Shown here: positions 38,559 to 46,049 of the stretch, one piece after another
How the letters are laid out: each line of letters starts with the position of its first letter
Numbering within the stretch: position 1 is the first letter of the stretch
DNA from: Candidatus Hydrogenedentota bacterium
Lineage (GTDB): Bacteria; Hydrogenedentota; Hydrogenedentia; Hydrogenedentales; SLHB01
Assembly (NCBI GenBank): GCA_029552745.1
Contig: JAKPDK010000160.1
Coordinates: 115,344-179,343 of the forward strand
Length of the DNA: 64,000 nucleotides
Reading direction: 5' to 3'
The notes under the pieces: generated by a model
What the model was told of the DNA's origin: nothing
The model's database searches: none
What the model saw: only the letters and a program-made list of their open reading frames with translations
Position numbers and translations under genes: made by a program

Positions 38559-39938
38559 TCAATTTGATTTATTGAAAGGTTCAATTCCGTATTCACGCAT
38601 TTTTCGCCACAACGTGGAGCGAGAAATACCCAATTTACGAGCAACTTCCGTCTGGTTTCCGTCTAGCCGCTCCATAGCCGTCCGAATGAGCTGCTCCTCC
38701 ATCTGACTTATCGACGGAACATTGTCGTACGCATAATTAGGCAACGCGGGTCTCATAGCAACCCTTGCGCGCATCGTCTCGGGCAAGTCCTCAACACGAA
38801 TGACTTCCCCGTCGCACATGATTACCGCGTGGGCAATGATACTCTCCAGTTCTCGAATGTTTCCCGGATAAGTGTAACTTTGCAACATCGCACGGGCACG
38901 CTCATCCACGTCCCTGACATTCTTACCATACTGGGTGTTGAATCGGCTGATGAAATAGCGAACCAAATGTGGTAACGCCTCCATCCGCTCCCTAAGCGGA
39001 GGTATCCGAATCTGAACCACGTTTAGACGAAAATACAGGTCTTCCCGAAACTTGTTCTCGCTTACCGCTTTTTCCAAATCCTTGTTTGTCGCCGCAATCA
39101 CTCGCACATCAACCCGTTGAGGAACCGAAGAGCCTACACGACGAATCTCACCATTTTGCAACACCCGTAGTAGTTTCGCTTGCGTGATCAGAGCCATGTC
39201 CCCTATTTCATCCAAGAAAATCGTTCCCCCGTCTGCTTCTTCAAAAAGTCCGCGCTTGTCCGAATCAGCACCTGTAAATGCCCCTTTCACGTGACCAAAC
39301 ATCTCGCTTTCCAAAAGACCTTCCGGTAAAGCGGCACAGTTTATGGCAATAAAAGGCATTTCCCGTCTGGGACTCAGCCGGTGGATCGTGTGCGCCAGCA
39401 ACTCTTTACCTGTGCCACTTTCTCCCACTAGCAAAACCGTGCTTGTTGTAGGAGCGACCTTAACTACCTGGTCAACCACCCGGCGCATCGCAGGCGCCCC
39501 CCCAATCAAGTGCTCCAGAAAATCATCTTCGTACCGCCGTACTGCCGCTTCCGTATCTATGGCACGCACCGCTTTCGTAATGACCAAGGCAACATCGCTA
39601 GGCGAACTACTTCGCGGTAAATAGAAGAAAGCCCCGCGTCGGATCCCTTGAATCGCCCGATCGATCTTGGAGATGTCAAAAAGCAAAATAACCCGCGCAT
39701 CAGGCAAACGACGCCGTATAAACGTAAGTAAATCAACGTCCCCAACGTCGCTGATTTCTAAATCAAGCACAATAACATCAAATGTACGGCGGCTGACAAG
39801 CCGTAAAACCGCAGTCGCCTCGTGACACCGTTCTAACACATACCCCTCCGTCTCGAGGTAACGAGTTAGACTTTGTCCATAAGAAACGTCTAAAGTCGCT
39901 ACAAGAATCCTGTGGCTATTTTTTGGTGCGTTTCGCAT
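38559..39938 (-). CDS. Sigma-54 activator with degenerate receiver domain
   Basis: 459 residues: receiver-like (1-125), AAA+ (~140-375) and Fis HTH (NQTEVARKLGISRSTLWRKMREYG). The AAA+ part is complete ([37 protein letters not shown]). In the receiver, Asp59 (VIVLDLE) remains, but the upstream acidic pair is replaced (LVATLDV; Thr15-Leu16), and the Lys of the switch is Arg (FYLPRSSS). So Mg-dependent phosphorylation is unlikely; it may be constitutive or controlled by protein contact. No partner kinase is adjacent in its orientation. It may have diverged from an NtrC paralogue. Confidence 0.92.
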   Translation of the reverse strand: MRNAPKNSHRILVATLDVSYGQSLTRYLETEGYVLERCHEATAVLRLVSRRTFDVIVLDLEISDVGDVDLLTFIRRRLPDARVILLFDISKIDRAIQGIRRGAFFYLPRSSSPSDVALVITKAVRAIDTEAAVRRYEDDFLEHLIGGAPAMRRVVDQVVKVAPTTSTVLLVGESGTGKELLAHTIHRLSPRREMPFIAINCAALPEGLLESEMFGHVKGAFTGADSDKRGLFEEADGGTIFLDEIGDMALITQAKLLRVLQNGEIRRVGSSVPQRVDVRVIAATNKDLEKAVSENKFREDLYFRLNVVQIRIPPLRERMEALPHLVRYFISRFNTQYGKNVRDVDERARAMLQSYTYPGNIRELESIIAHAVIMCDGEVIRVEDLPETMRARVAMRPALPNYAYDNVPSISQMEEQLIRTAMERLDGNQTEVARKLGISRSTLWRKMREYGIEPFNKSN

Positions 39939-39962
39939 TGAAACAATCCTACAATACGACTA

Positions 39963-39990
39963 ATCTTATTGTACCAAAACCGATTAACAA
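39963..39990 (-). promoter_or_regulatory. Candidate promoter for the degenerate-receiver activator
   Basis: On the minus strand TTGTTA (39985-39990) and TAAGAT (39963-39968) with a 16-base spacer, ~25 bases upstream of the ATG. Both boxes match 4/6. By eye only. Confidence 0.35.
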
Positions 39991-40073
39991 GAAATAATAC
40001 GTTTAGATTATTTGATTTTGAAGAAATACCTCTTAGGCTACCACGACAAAATGCGGTTTGAGCAAAAAATGGC

Positions 40074-40111
40074 AATAAAAAACCTCCGCTACAAAATGCC
40101 TGTAACGGAGG
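40074..40111 (-). terminator. Intrinsic terminator downstream of leuB
   Basis: Minus-strand hairpin: CCTCCG-T-TACA loop TGTA-G-CGGAGG (40083-40111), one internal mismatch, followed by TTTTT-ATTG. It lies 23 bases after the leuB stop, giving a rho-independent terminator that separates leuB from the activator gene downstream. Confidence 0.85.
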
Positions 40112-40133
40112 AAAATTACAGATGCTCAATTCG

Positions 40134-41213
40134 CTAAATCGTTGCCACTAACTCAGCCACCTCATCCCCAATTCTCGTTGTCGAGTATCCAGACTCTTTA
40201 ATCTCTTTTGCCGACATGCCTTTAAGCTTACGAGAGGCCAAGAAACCGGCACATGCCTTTTCAATGCAGTTTGCCGCTCCAGTCTCTCCCAGGTGGTCCA
40301 TCATCATTTGACCGGCAAAGATACATGCCAAGGGGTTTATGACGTTTTGGCCCGTATATTTTGGAGCGCTCCCGCCAATAGGTTCAAACATGGAAACGCC
40401 CTCTGGATTGATGTTCCCTCCAGCGGCAACCCCCATACCTCCCTGCACCATGGCACCCAAATCCGTAATGATATCGCCAAACATATTTCCAGTGACAATT
40501 ACGTCAAACCATTCCGGATTCTTAACCATCCACATGGTGGTGGCGTCGACATGCGCATAATCGCGCTTGATTTCCGGATAATCCTTTGCGCCCAACTCGT
40601 GAAAAGCTCGTTCCCACAAATCGTAAACATACGTCAGCACATTCGTCTTCCCACAAAGTGTCAGGGTCTTTTTCTTGTTGCGTTTTCTCGTGTATTCGAA
40701 AGCATATTTCAAACAGCGATCCACTTGAAACCGGGTGTAAATCATCTGTTGGACGGCAATTTCATGGGGTGTACCCTTTTGAACAAATCCGCCCACACCT
40801 GTGTAAAGACCAGATGAGTTCTCGCGGACCACGGCGAAATCGATATCTTCCGGACCTTTGTTTTTGATAGGGGTTTCTACACCCTCATAAAGTTTTACCG
40901 GCCGCAAATTGATATATTGGTCTAGTTCAAAACGAATCCGCAACAGAATCCCCTTCTCGAGAATTCCCGGCTTTACATCTGGATGCCCAATCGCTCCAAG
41001 CAAGATAGCATCGAATTGACGTAACTCGACGATGGCGGAGTCAGGCAGAACTTCGCCTGTTTTTAGGTACCGGTCTCCTCCGAAATCGTAGGAATGCATA
41101 TCAAGACTCAATCCGAACCGTTTTGCCGCGGCATCCACAACTTTCACCGCTTCGCGTAACACTTCGGGGCCCGTACCATCTCCGCCTATTAACGCTATTT
41201 TGTATTTTGCCAT
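40134..41213 (-). CDS. leuB: 3-isopropylmalate dehydrogenase
   Basis: 359 residues. NAD-dependent decarboxylating dehydrogenase of leucine biosynthesis. Family signatures: GGDGTGPEV at the start, [39 protein letters not shown] with the substrate arginines, [15 protein letters not shown], and the metal site [18 protein letters not shown] followed by EPIGGSAP. The long [16 protein letters not shown] form resembles the archaeal/multi-function IPMDH-homoisocitrate-like branch, so tartrate or homoisocitrate dehydrogenase cannot be excluded, but leuB is most likely. No other leu genes are present. Confidence 0.85.
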   Translation of the reverse strand: MAKYKIALIGGDGTGPEVLREAVKVVDAAAKRFGLSLDMHSYDFGGDRYLKTGEVLPDSAIVELRQFDAILLGAIGHPDVKPGILEKGILLRIRFELDQYINLRPVKLYEGVETPIKNKGPEDIDFAVVRENSSGLYTGVGGFVQKGTPHEIAVQQMIYTRFQVDRCLKYAFEYTRKRNKKKTLTLCGKTNVLTYVYDLWERAFHELGAKDYPEIKRDYAHVDATTMWMVKNPEWFDVIVTGNMFGDIITDLGAMVQGGMGVAAGGNINPEGVSMFEPIGGSAPKYTGQNVINPLACIFAGQMMMDHLGETGAANCIEKACAGFLASRKLKGMSAKEIKESGYSTTRIGDEVAELVATI

Positions 41214-41422
41214 GTCGCCTTTTTCCTTTGCTTATAGTTAGCCTTTGGGAAAGAATAGGTCGAAATAGTATCATCCTTTAGCCGACTCGTGCAAAGTCTT
41301 AATTTCACGGAGACATTCTATTGGCTACCATTACTGAAACACCGCCACAGGTTGAGTCGAGTGAAAATCCAACGAAGTATGGGATTTACGAAATTAAATG
41401 ACACCAACAACGAGGACTTTTC

Positions 41423-42385
41423 ATGAAAGATTGGGAAAAACTGGAGCAACACGTTCATGAGATCGTCTGTCCCCACGGAAGGGCTGTCGGCACCCAAGGG
41501 CACGAAGACGCCATAGCCTTCTTGCTCAGAACCCTGCAACAAATTGGACTCACCGGTTATTGGGCTGGAAAGATGACAGGGCACTATGAGGTTGACAACC
41601 TAACGTTCACGAATATCATCGCTAAATTGGAAGGAACCAACCCAAATGTCCCCCCCGTATTGCTTGCTGCACATTACGATACATTTGGGCAGAATCCTGG
41701 CGCGGACGATAATGCGGCTGCAGTAGCCATCCTATTAGAGCTTGCAGCCTATTTCAAAAACAACCCACCAGAAACGGACATCCTTTTTGCTTTCTTCGAT
41801 GCAGAAGAGCCTCCGTATTACCTAACTTCTGCCATGGGCTCCATCCATTTTTATCAGCGCCAAGAACTCGCCCCAGTAAGGGTTGCTATCGTGCTCGATC
41901 TATGCGGTCATGACGTCCCTGTGCCCGGATTCGAGAATGTACTTTTCCTCACGGGTATGGAATCCGCTCCTGAATGGGAAAACTTGATAAGAGAGTGTAA
42001 CCCCGCACCCCATTTAAGGCTTATCCCCACCCTAAATCGATATATCGGCGATATGAGCGACTACCACATCTTCCGCGTCCAGGGAGAGCCCTACCTATTC
42101 TTGTCATGCGGACGTTGGGAACATTATCATCAACCGACCGATACACCTGAAAAACTCAACTACGCAAAAATGGCGTCCGTCGGCGAGTTTCTGAAAAAGT
42201 TAGTCCAAGAGATATCACAAACCACTTTCACGCGCCCAAGCCCGGACTACGACCCTGTCCAAACGGAAATACAATTTCTGAACGAGACGGCAGGACACCT
42301 TCTCACGGCGATCGGCTATCACCCGCAAAGTCGAAAAGATGTTGATAATTTAGTTCAATTCTTCATTCAACAGTTTGGACTTTAG
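41423..42385 (+). CDS. M28-family metallopeptidase
   Basis: 320 residues, no signal peptide, so intracellular. The two-zinc motifs of M28 are visible: LLAAHYDT (His, Asp), GADDNAAAV (bridging Asp), FFDAEEP (Glu-Glu), DLCGHD and the late YHQPTDTPEKL (His). The substrate is probably a short peptide or an aminoacyl compound; related folds include glutaminyl cyclases. A GAGGAC precedes the start. The 3' end overlaps the convergent GGDEF gene by 23 bases. Confidence 0.88.
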   Translation: MKDWEKLEQHVHEIVCPHGRAVGTQGHEDAIAFLLRTLQQIGLTGYWAGKMTGHYEVDNLTFTNIIAKLEGTNPNVPPVLLAAHYDTFGQNPGADDNAAAVAILLELAAYFKNNPPETDILFAFFDAEEPPYYLTSAMGSIHFYQRQELAPVRVAIVLDLCGHDVPVPGFENVLFLTGMESAPEWENLIRECNPAPHLRLIPTLNRYIGDMSDYHIFRVQGEPYLFLSCGRWEHYHQPTDTPEKLNYAKMASVGEFLKKLVQEISQTTFTRPSPDYDPVQTEIQFLNETAGHLLTAIGYHPQSRKDVDNLVQFFIQQFGL

Positions 42386-43277
42386 AGCCGTTTGACCAGT
42401 TGTGTACCGAGGCGTGACCGTTTGTTTTTGCATGGGCTAAAGCCGAAACGACGCGTTCATAGAGGACGGGTAACGTGGTTCCGTCGCGCGGCGCCTCAAC
42501 AATGCCGGCAGAAAAACTCATCCGGCGTCCCACCAATTCCTCGGAGGAAGCCAACATCTGTTCCAAGATCCGCCGCACAAGAACTTGGGCTCCATCCGCC
42601 GCGGTTTCCGGAAGATAGAGCACAAATTTTCCCCCGCCAAAACGACCTGCAAGGTCTGCCGCTCTAACATTTCCCACAATGAGGTTTGCCAAAGAACACA
42701 GAAGCAAATCACCAAAGGTGTAACCACATTCTTCATTTAACTTGCTGAAGTCATCCAGGTCTATCAGCACGAGACTGGCACACCGACCGTAGCGCTGTAA
42801 ACGATGAAGGTCAGACGCCACCTCCCGCTCTATCGACGGAAGGTTCAGAACACGAGTCAGCGGGTCGATACGCATTAGCTCGGCATGAGTTCGCTGACGA
42901 GACAACAACGACTCCACACGCGCAATCAAGTGCAACGGATCAAACGGTTTGGCTAACCATGAGTCCAACGCGTTACGCAAAACGGGCAATTCTTGTTCTG
43001 GCTGTGCGCTAGGGATAAGAAATAAGAACGGAATATCACGCGTGCCCGGATCCAAGAATAGTTTCTTACGCAGCGCTACACCGCGCATATCCGGCATGGA
43101 AGCATCGGATACAATCAACTCAACAGGGCGTGACTTAAGGATTTCCAAAGCCTCTTTCCCATTCGTAGCAGGGATGACTTCAAATCCAGCTTTGTTCAAA
43201 TGGTAACGAATTACATGAAGCATGTCGCCATCTGGCTCTATAACCAAAACCGCACTTTTCTTGAACGTGATTTGCAT
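42363..43277 (-). CDS. Receiver-GGDEF protein with degenerate GGGKF site
   Basis: 304 residues. An intact receiver (Asp58 in IVSDASMPD; E14-P15-D16 acidic region; AKPF) is followed by a GGDEF fold at ~140-290 (RIDPLTRVLN, VLIDLDDFSKLNEECGYTFGD, SFSAGI). The signature itself reads GGGKF at 214-218: both residues needed for metal and GTP chemistry are lost. It should therefore be catalytically inactive and act as a GTP/c-di-GMP binding or protein-interaction output. No RxxD inhibitory site is seen just upstream. Confidence 0.9.
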   Translation of the reverse strand: MQITFKKSAVLVIEPDGDMLHVIRYHLNKAGFEVIPATNGKEALEILKSRPVELIVSDASMPDMRGVALRKKLFLDPGTRDIPFLFLIPSAQPEQELPVLRNALDSWLAKPFDPLHLIARVESLLSRQRTHAELMRIDPLTRVLNLPSIEREVASDLHRLQRYGRCASLVLIDLDDFSKLNEECGYTFGDLLLCSLANLIVGNVRAADLAGRFGGGKFVLYLPETAADGAQVLVRRILEQMLASSEELVGRRMSFSAGIVEAPRDGTTLPVLYERVVSALAHAKTNGHASVHNWSNGSKVQTVE

Positions 43278-43489
43278 GTAAAGACCTTCCTTCCTTGATC
43301 TAGCCGATTATTTCCTCACGAGAAAACTTTATCGGAAATCAGACAAGAAATCATCCAACACAGAATAGTCTTCGAGAACTTTAACAGACCCACGTGCTTC
43401 AACTGACCTATTCTCAACACAGAACAAAGCACTTTTCAACTTGTACAAACAAAAGAATCCTTTATACCAGACACCGTTCCAGGTTAAAA

Positions 43490-43551
43490 TTCAAAACACT
43501 TCTTTGAATCACGTCCTCTCAAACAGATCCTAGTTGCTTTGAAATTCAAAG
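43490..43551. promoter_or_regulatory. TTTGAA/TTCAAA inverted-repeat cluster, possible operators
   Basis: TTCAAA-7-TTTGAA at 43490-43508 and the perfect 15-base palindrome CTTTGAA-A-TTCAAAG at 43537-43551. Centres are about 45 bases apart, and the second ends 18 bases upstream of the -35 box. Arrangement fits a dimeric regulator binding two sites, unproved. Confidence 0.4.
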
Positions 43552-43569
43552 AGTGGTAATAATATGATA

Positions 43570-43598
43570 TTGCAAAAGGGGGTACAGCATTTTACAAT
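43570..43598 (+). promoter_or_regulatory. Candidate sigma-70 promoter for PP2C phosphatase gene
   Basis: TTGCAA (43570-43575, 4/6) and TACAAT (43593-43598, 5/6) with a 17-base spacer, ~75 bases upstream of the ATG at 43675. Confidence 0.55.
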
Positions 43599-43674
43599 AT
43601 AGTATAAAAGAGTATTTCACATTGACCCTCACAACGTTAGAAACGCGTGGGGAATAGCATACGGATTTCGATCG

Positions 43675-44583
43675 ATGGCTATAATTCCTCTCACTCGAGG
43701 TGGTCCAGAAGACGGCGGTAATTTCGAGTACCCCTGGTCGGGCGAGTATTTACAGGCACATTTACTTTCCGACATCGGCAAAAAACGAAAACAAAACGAG
43801 GATTCTTGCATCCTATGCGCCCCCGAAGACAAAAAACTCCAACAAGAGCGGGGGCTTTTGTTTGCGGTGGCTGACGGCATGGGGGGAGTCAGCGGGGGCG
43901 AGTTTGCCAGTCGCCTCGCACTCCAGTCTATCGTGGAACATTACTACGGCGCCCCGCCAGGCAATATCCCTGAAAGGCTTCGTCAAGCAGTAATTGTAGC
44001 GAACCGTCGAATCTTCGAAGAAGCCGAAAATCACCCCGAATATCATGGCATGGGAACAACGGTATCCCTTCTGCTCGTCAATGGTGATAGCGCCTATTTG
44101 GCTCAGGTGGGTGACAGCCGTGTATATCTCTGGCGCTCTGGCAGAAATCCCCTCTCCCAACTCACAGAAGACCATTCCATTGTAGCGGAACAAGTTCGAA
44201 ATGGTTATCTATCTGAGGAGGAAGCTCAGAACCACTCTCTAAAGAATTTGATCACGCGTGCCGTAGGAACCCGTGAAGCAATCAAAGTGGACTTGTTTTC
44301 TCTGAAACTTCAAGCCGGCGATTCGCTGCTCATATGTTCCGACGGGTTGTCTAATATGGTGCGAGACGACGAAATCGCCGCTGCACTCAAAAACAAAAAC
44401 TTGCAAGCTGCCGCGCGACTCCTTGTAGGACGTGCCCTTGAAGCCGGAGGGACGGACAATATTACCGTCGCACTGGTCAGGGTGACCAAACAACCGCCTA
44501 AAATGAAACTCGACGAAGGAGCAACGCCTGTTCCTGTCTCGACCCGCAGTTTTATTGCCCGATTGAAACGTTTTTTCGGCTGA
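43675..44583 (+). CDS. PP2C-family serine/threonine phosphatase (Stp1/PrpC-like)
   Basis: 302 residues. All eleven-motif landmarks of bacterial PP2Cs are visible: KRKQNEDS, LLFAVADGMGG (metal Asp, Gly), GMGTTVSLLL, AQVGDSRVYLWR, LTEDHS, LITRAVGT, LLICSDGLSNMV, GGTDNITVAL. The two-metal active site is complete, so it should dephosphorylate Ser/Thr. An N-terminal tail of ~30 residues and a basic C-terminal tail (SFIARLKRFFG) flank the domain. It is a plausible antagonist of the kinase at 661. Upstream DNA holds a promoter and palindromes. Confidence 0.93.
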   Translation: MAIIPLTRGGPEDGGNFEYPWSGEYLQAHLLSDIGKKRKQNEDSCILCAPEDKKLQQERGLLFAVADGMGGVSGGEFASRLALQSIVEHYYGAPPGNIPERLRQAVIVANRRIFEEAENHPEYHGMGTTVSLLLVNGDSAYLAQVGDSRVYLWRSGRNPLSQLTEDHSIVAEQVRNGYLSEEEAQNHSLKNLITRAVGTREAIKVDLFSLKLQAGDSLLICSDGLSNMVRDDEIAAALKNKNLQAAARLLVGRALEAGGTDNITVALVRVTKQPPKMKLDEGATPVPVSTRSFIARLKRFFG

Positions 44584-44602
44584 ATATCTTTCAATAACCG
44601 CC

Positions 44603-45670
44603 TTATCTTCTACGAAAACGCATCGCCCGACGAGTAGAAGGGCGTAGTTGCGGCTCTAAGAATGAATCCGACCCCACTCCAGACACTTCCCCGAGGTTAG
44701 ACGACGGTTCCACCGCCCCCTCTGACATAGCAGGCTGGGCAACAGCAGGCGGCTCTGCGGCAAGCAAAGGAGACAAGGTGGGTTCTAATGTACGCTTTTT
44801 GGGCTTGTTGGGGATTAAGCTGTAACCGATGATATCCCCTAAGTCCAAAAACAGAGCAATCGCAAGAAAGAAAATCTCCTTAAATCCTATCGTCTTCACA
44901 TCGAACAATCGAGAAAAGACAGCAAACAACGGATTATCCAATTTCACCGGTTCAGGCAGAGGTATACTCGCAACAGCCCCCGGTTCTTTTACAGCAACCA
45001 ACAGTTTAGCCTGCAACTGTTCCACTTCCTCAATCGTGCTCGGATTGTCCCCGCGAAGGAGTTCGTCAGCTTGCCGCAATGCCTGAAGCGCTTCATCCAA
45101 AGTGGCTATTTCAACGGATGTAGTCTTCTCAAGAATCATCAGACGGTAATCCTCTTGGCGCGCACGGGGACCATAGCCTGCGGGAGCTTGCCTCAGTCCC
45201 ATCACTTCCGTTTCCAGTTCCCCCTCTTGTTCGGCAAGAGCCGTTTGCAAGGACTTTTTCTTCTCTACAAGGGTTCTCTGGACATCGGCAAGGTATTTTG
45301 CATAAGTATCCTTAACTCTCGTGGCTGAATACCGAACAAAGAACTCACGGTCAGCAGTTCGATAAAGCACGTCCATATTGAACACAATGGAAATAAAGGC
45401 AACTACAATCATTCCCACGATACCCAGAAGGTTAAGCCGCTTTTGTTCATCAATAATGGCAAGTTTTAAGGCAAACAACATCACCCCAATCGCCACCGAC
45501 AAAGCAAGCGCCACAATCGAACACTGCCACACGCCGAAAGAGCCCAAAGGAATCGGCACAGTCGGCTCCGGAAGTATGGAGTCATGCAAACTCTTGTATG
45601 TTGTCCACATCGACACCAGGGTAAGTAAAATCATGCCGGCGAAGAGTAAAACGCGCGGAAATGTAGTCAT
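44603..45670 (-). CDS. Coiled-coil membrane protein of unknown function
   Basis: 355 residues from the ATG at 45670, preceded by GGGAGAGA; an upstream in-frame ATG at 45772 is less likely because the extension lacks membrane features. Three N-terminal membrane helices (VLLFAGMILLTLVSM, IVALALSVAIGVMLFAL, LGIVGMIVVAFISIVF) are followed by a ~100-residue coiled coil (VQRTLVEKKKSLQTALAEQEGEL), a fourth helix near residue 265 (EIFFLAIALFLDLGDIIGY) and a Pro/Ala-rich tail ending in RRAMRFRRR. I do not recognise the family, though DUF4407-like membrane proteins look similar. Convergent to the PP2C gene with 19 bases between. Confidence 0.75.
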   Translation of the reverse strand: MTTFPRVLLFAGMILLTLVSMWTTYKSLHDSILPEPTVPIPLGSFGVWQCSIVALALSVAIGVMLFALKLAIIDEQKRLNLLGIVGMIVVAFISIVFNMDVLYRTADREFFVRYSATRVKDTYAKYLADVQRTLVEKKKSLQTALAEQEGELETEVMGLRQAPAGYGPRARQEDYRLMILEKTTSVEIATLDEALQALRQADELLRGDNPSTIEEVEQLQAKLLVAVKEPGAVASIPLPEPVKLDNPLFAVFSRLFDVKTIGFKEIFFLAIALFLDLGDIIGYSLIPNKPKKRTLEPTLSPLLAAEPPAVAQPAMSEGAVEPSSNLGEVSGVGSDSFLEPQLRPSTRRAMRFRRR

Positions 45671-45893
45671 CGGATCTCTCCCGATACTGTTGACGCCGAT
45701 AATATGCTCCAACTGAGGTTGGAACAACCCAAGATACCCAGGAATCCTATAGAATTGTATAGAATAATACAAGATTTAACAAAAAAGTTCTGAGGAGCTT
45801 TAGACCAGGCTATACCTCTTTCAAACAATCAGATTTGACCAACTTTGAAATACTTTTTGAGGGCAAAGGTAAAGTAATAGAGCAAATAATCTC

Positions 45894-45923
45894 TTGACTA
45901 TTTGTGGTAAGTGGTGGCATTAT
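45894..45923 (+). promoter_or_regulatory. Candidate sigma-70 promoter for PKD lipoprotein gene
   Basis: TTGACT (45894-45899, 5/6) and CATTAT (45918-45923, 4/6) with an 18-base spacer; it would leave a ~120-base 5' leader ahead of the ATG at 46050. Confidence 0.5.
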
Positions 45924-46013
45924 CCTTAAAAGCCATGTTGTCCACTCAAGAAGCGGCTTCAAATGCGGAGTAAGCCTGACCGGGTCTGAGGACCGCAAAA
46001 AATGTAGTAAGGG

Positions 46014-46040
46014 TTCTCTGACGCAGGATTCAGAGGAGAG
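46014..46040 (+). promoter_or_regulatory. Hairpin overlapping the ribosome binding site of the PKD gene
   Basis: CTCTGA (46016-46021) pairs with TCAGAG (46030-46035), and TT (46014-46015) can pair with GA of the adjoining GGAGAG (46035-46040), nine bases before the ATG. Folding would cover part of the Shine-Dalgarno. A translational control role is possible. Confidence 0.35.
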
Positions 46041-46049
46041 TGTAAAGGT

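Larger units (their letters stand above)
43278..43674. other. ~400-base A+T-rich divergent intergenic region
   Basis: This is the largest gene-free stretch in the window. It contains TTTGAA/TTCAAA inverted repeats (43490-43508, 43537-43551) and a sigma-70-like promoter (43570-43598) for the PP2C gene, listed separately. I see no ORF with a recognisable protein, no tRNA and no riboswitch consensus. Confidence 0.5.
45671..46049. other. ~380-base divergent leader region
   Basis: Between the coiled-coil membrane gene and the PKD lipoprotein gene. It holds a TTGACT promoter (45894-45923) and a hairpin near the ribosome site (46014-46037). Between them is a ~90-base leader with small stems such as GGTC/GACC near 45990. 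It does not match riboswitch consensus sequences I know (c-di-GMP, cobalamin, TPP), so I call no RNA element. Confidence 0.4.

Noticed and set aside
45810..45998. Minus-strand 62-residue reading frame in the leader before the PKD gene
   Set aside because: No ribosome site or recognisable protein; it lies across the leader and promoter.
45940..46045. Possible c-di-GMP riboswitch before the PKD gene
   Set aside because: Contains CCGCAAA-like pieces, but the conserved core sequence and pairing of GEMM-I/II classes are not matched.
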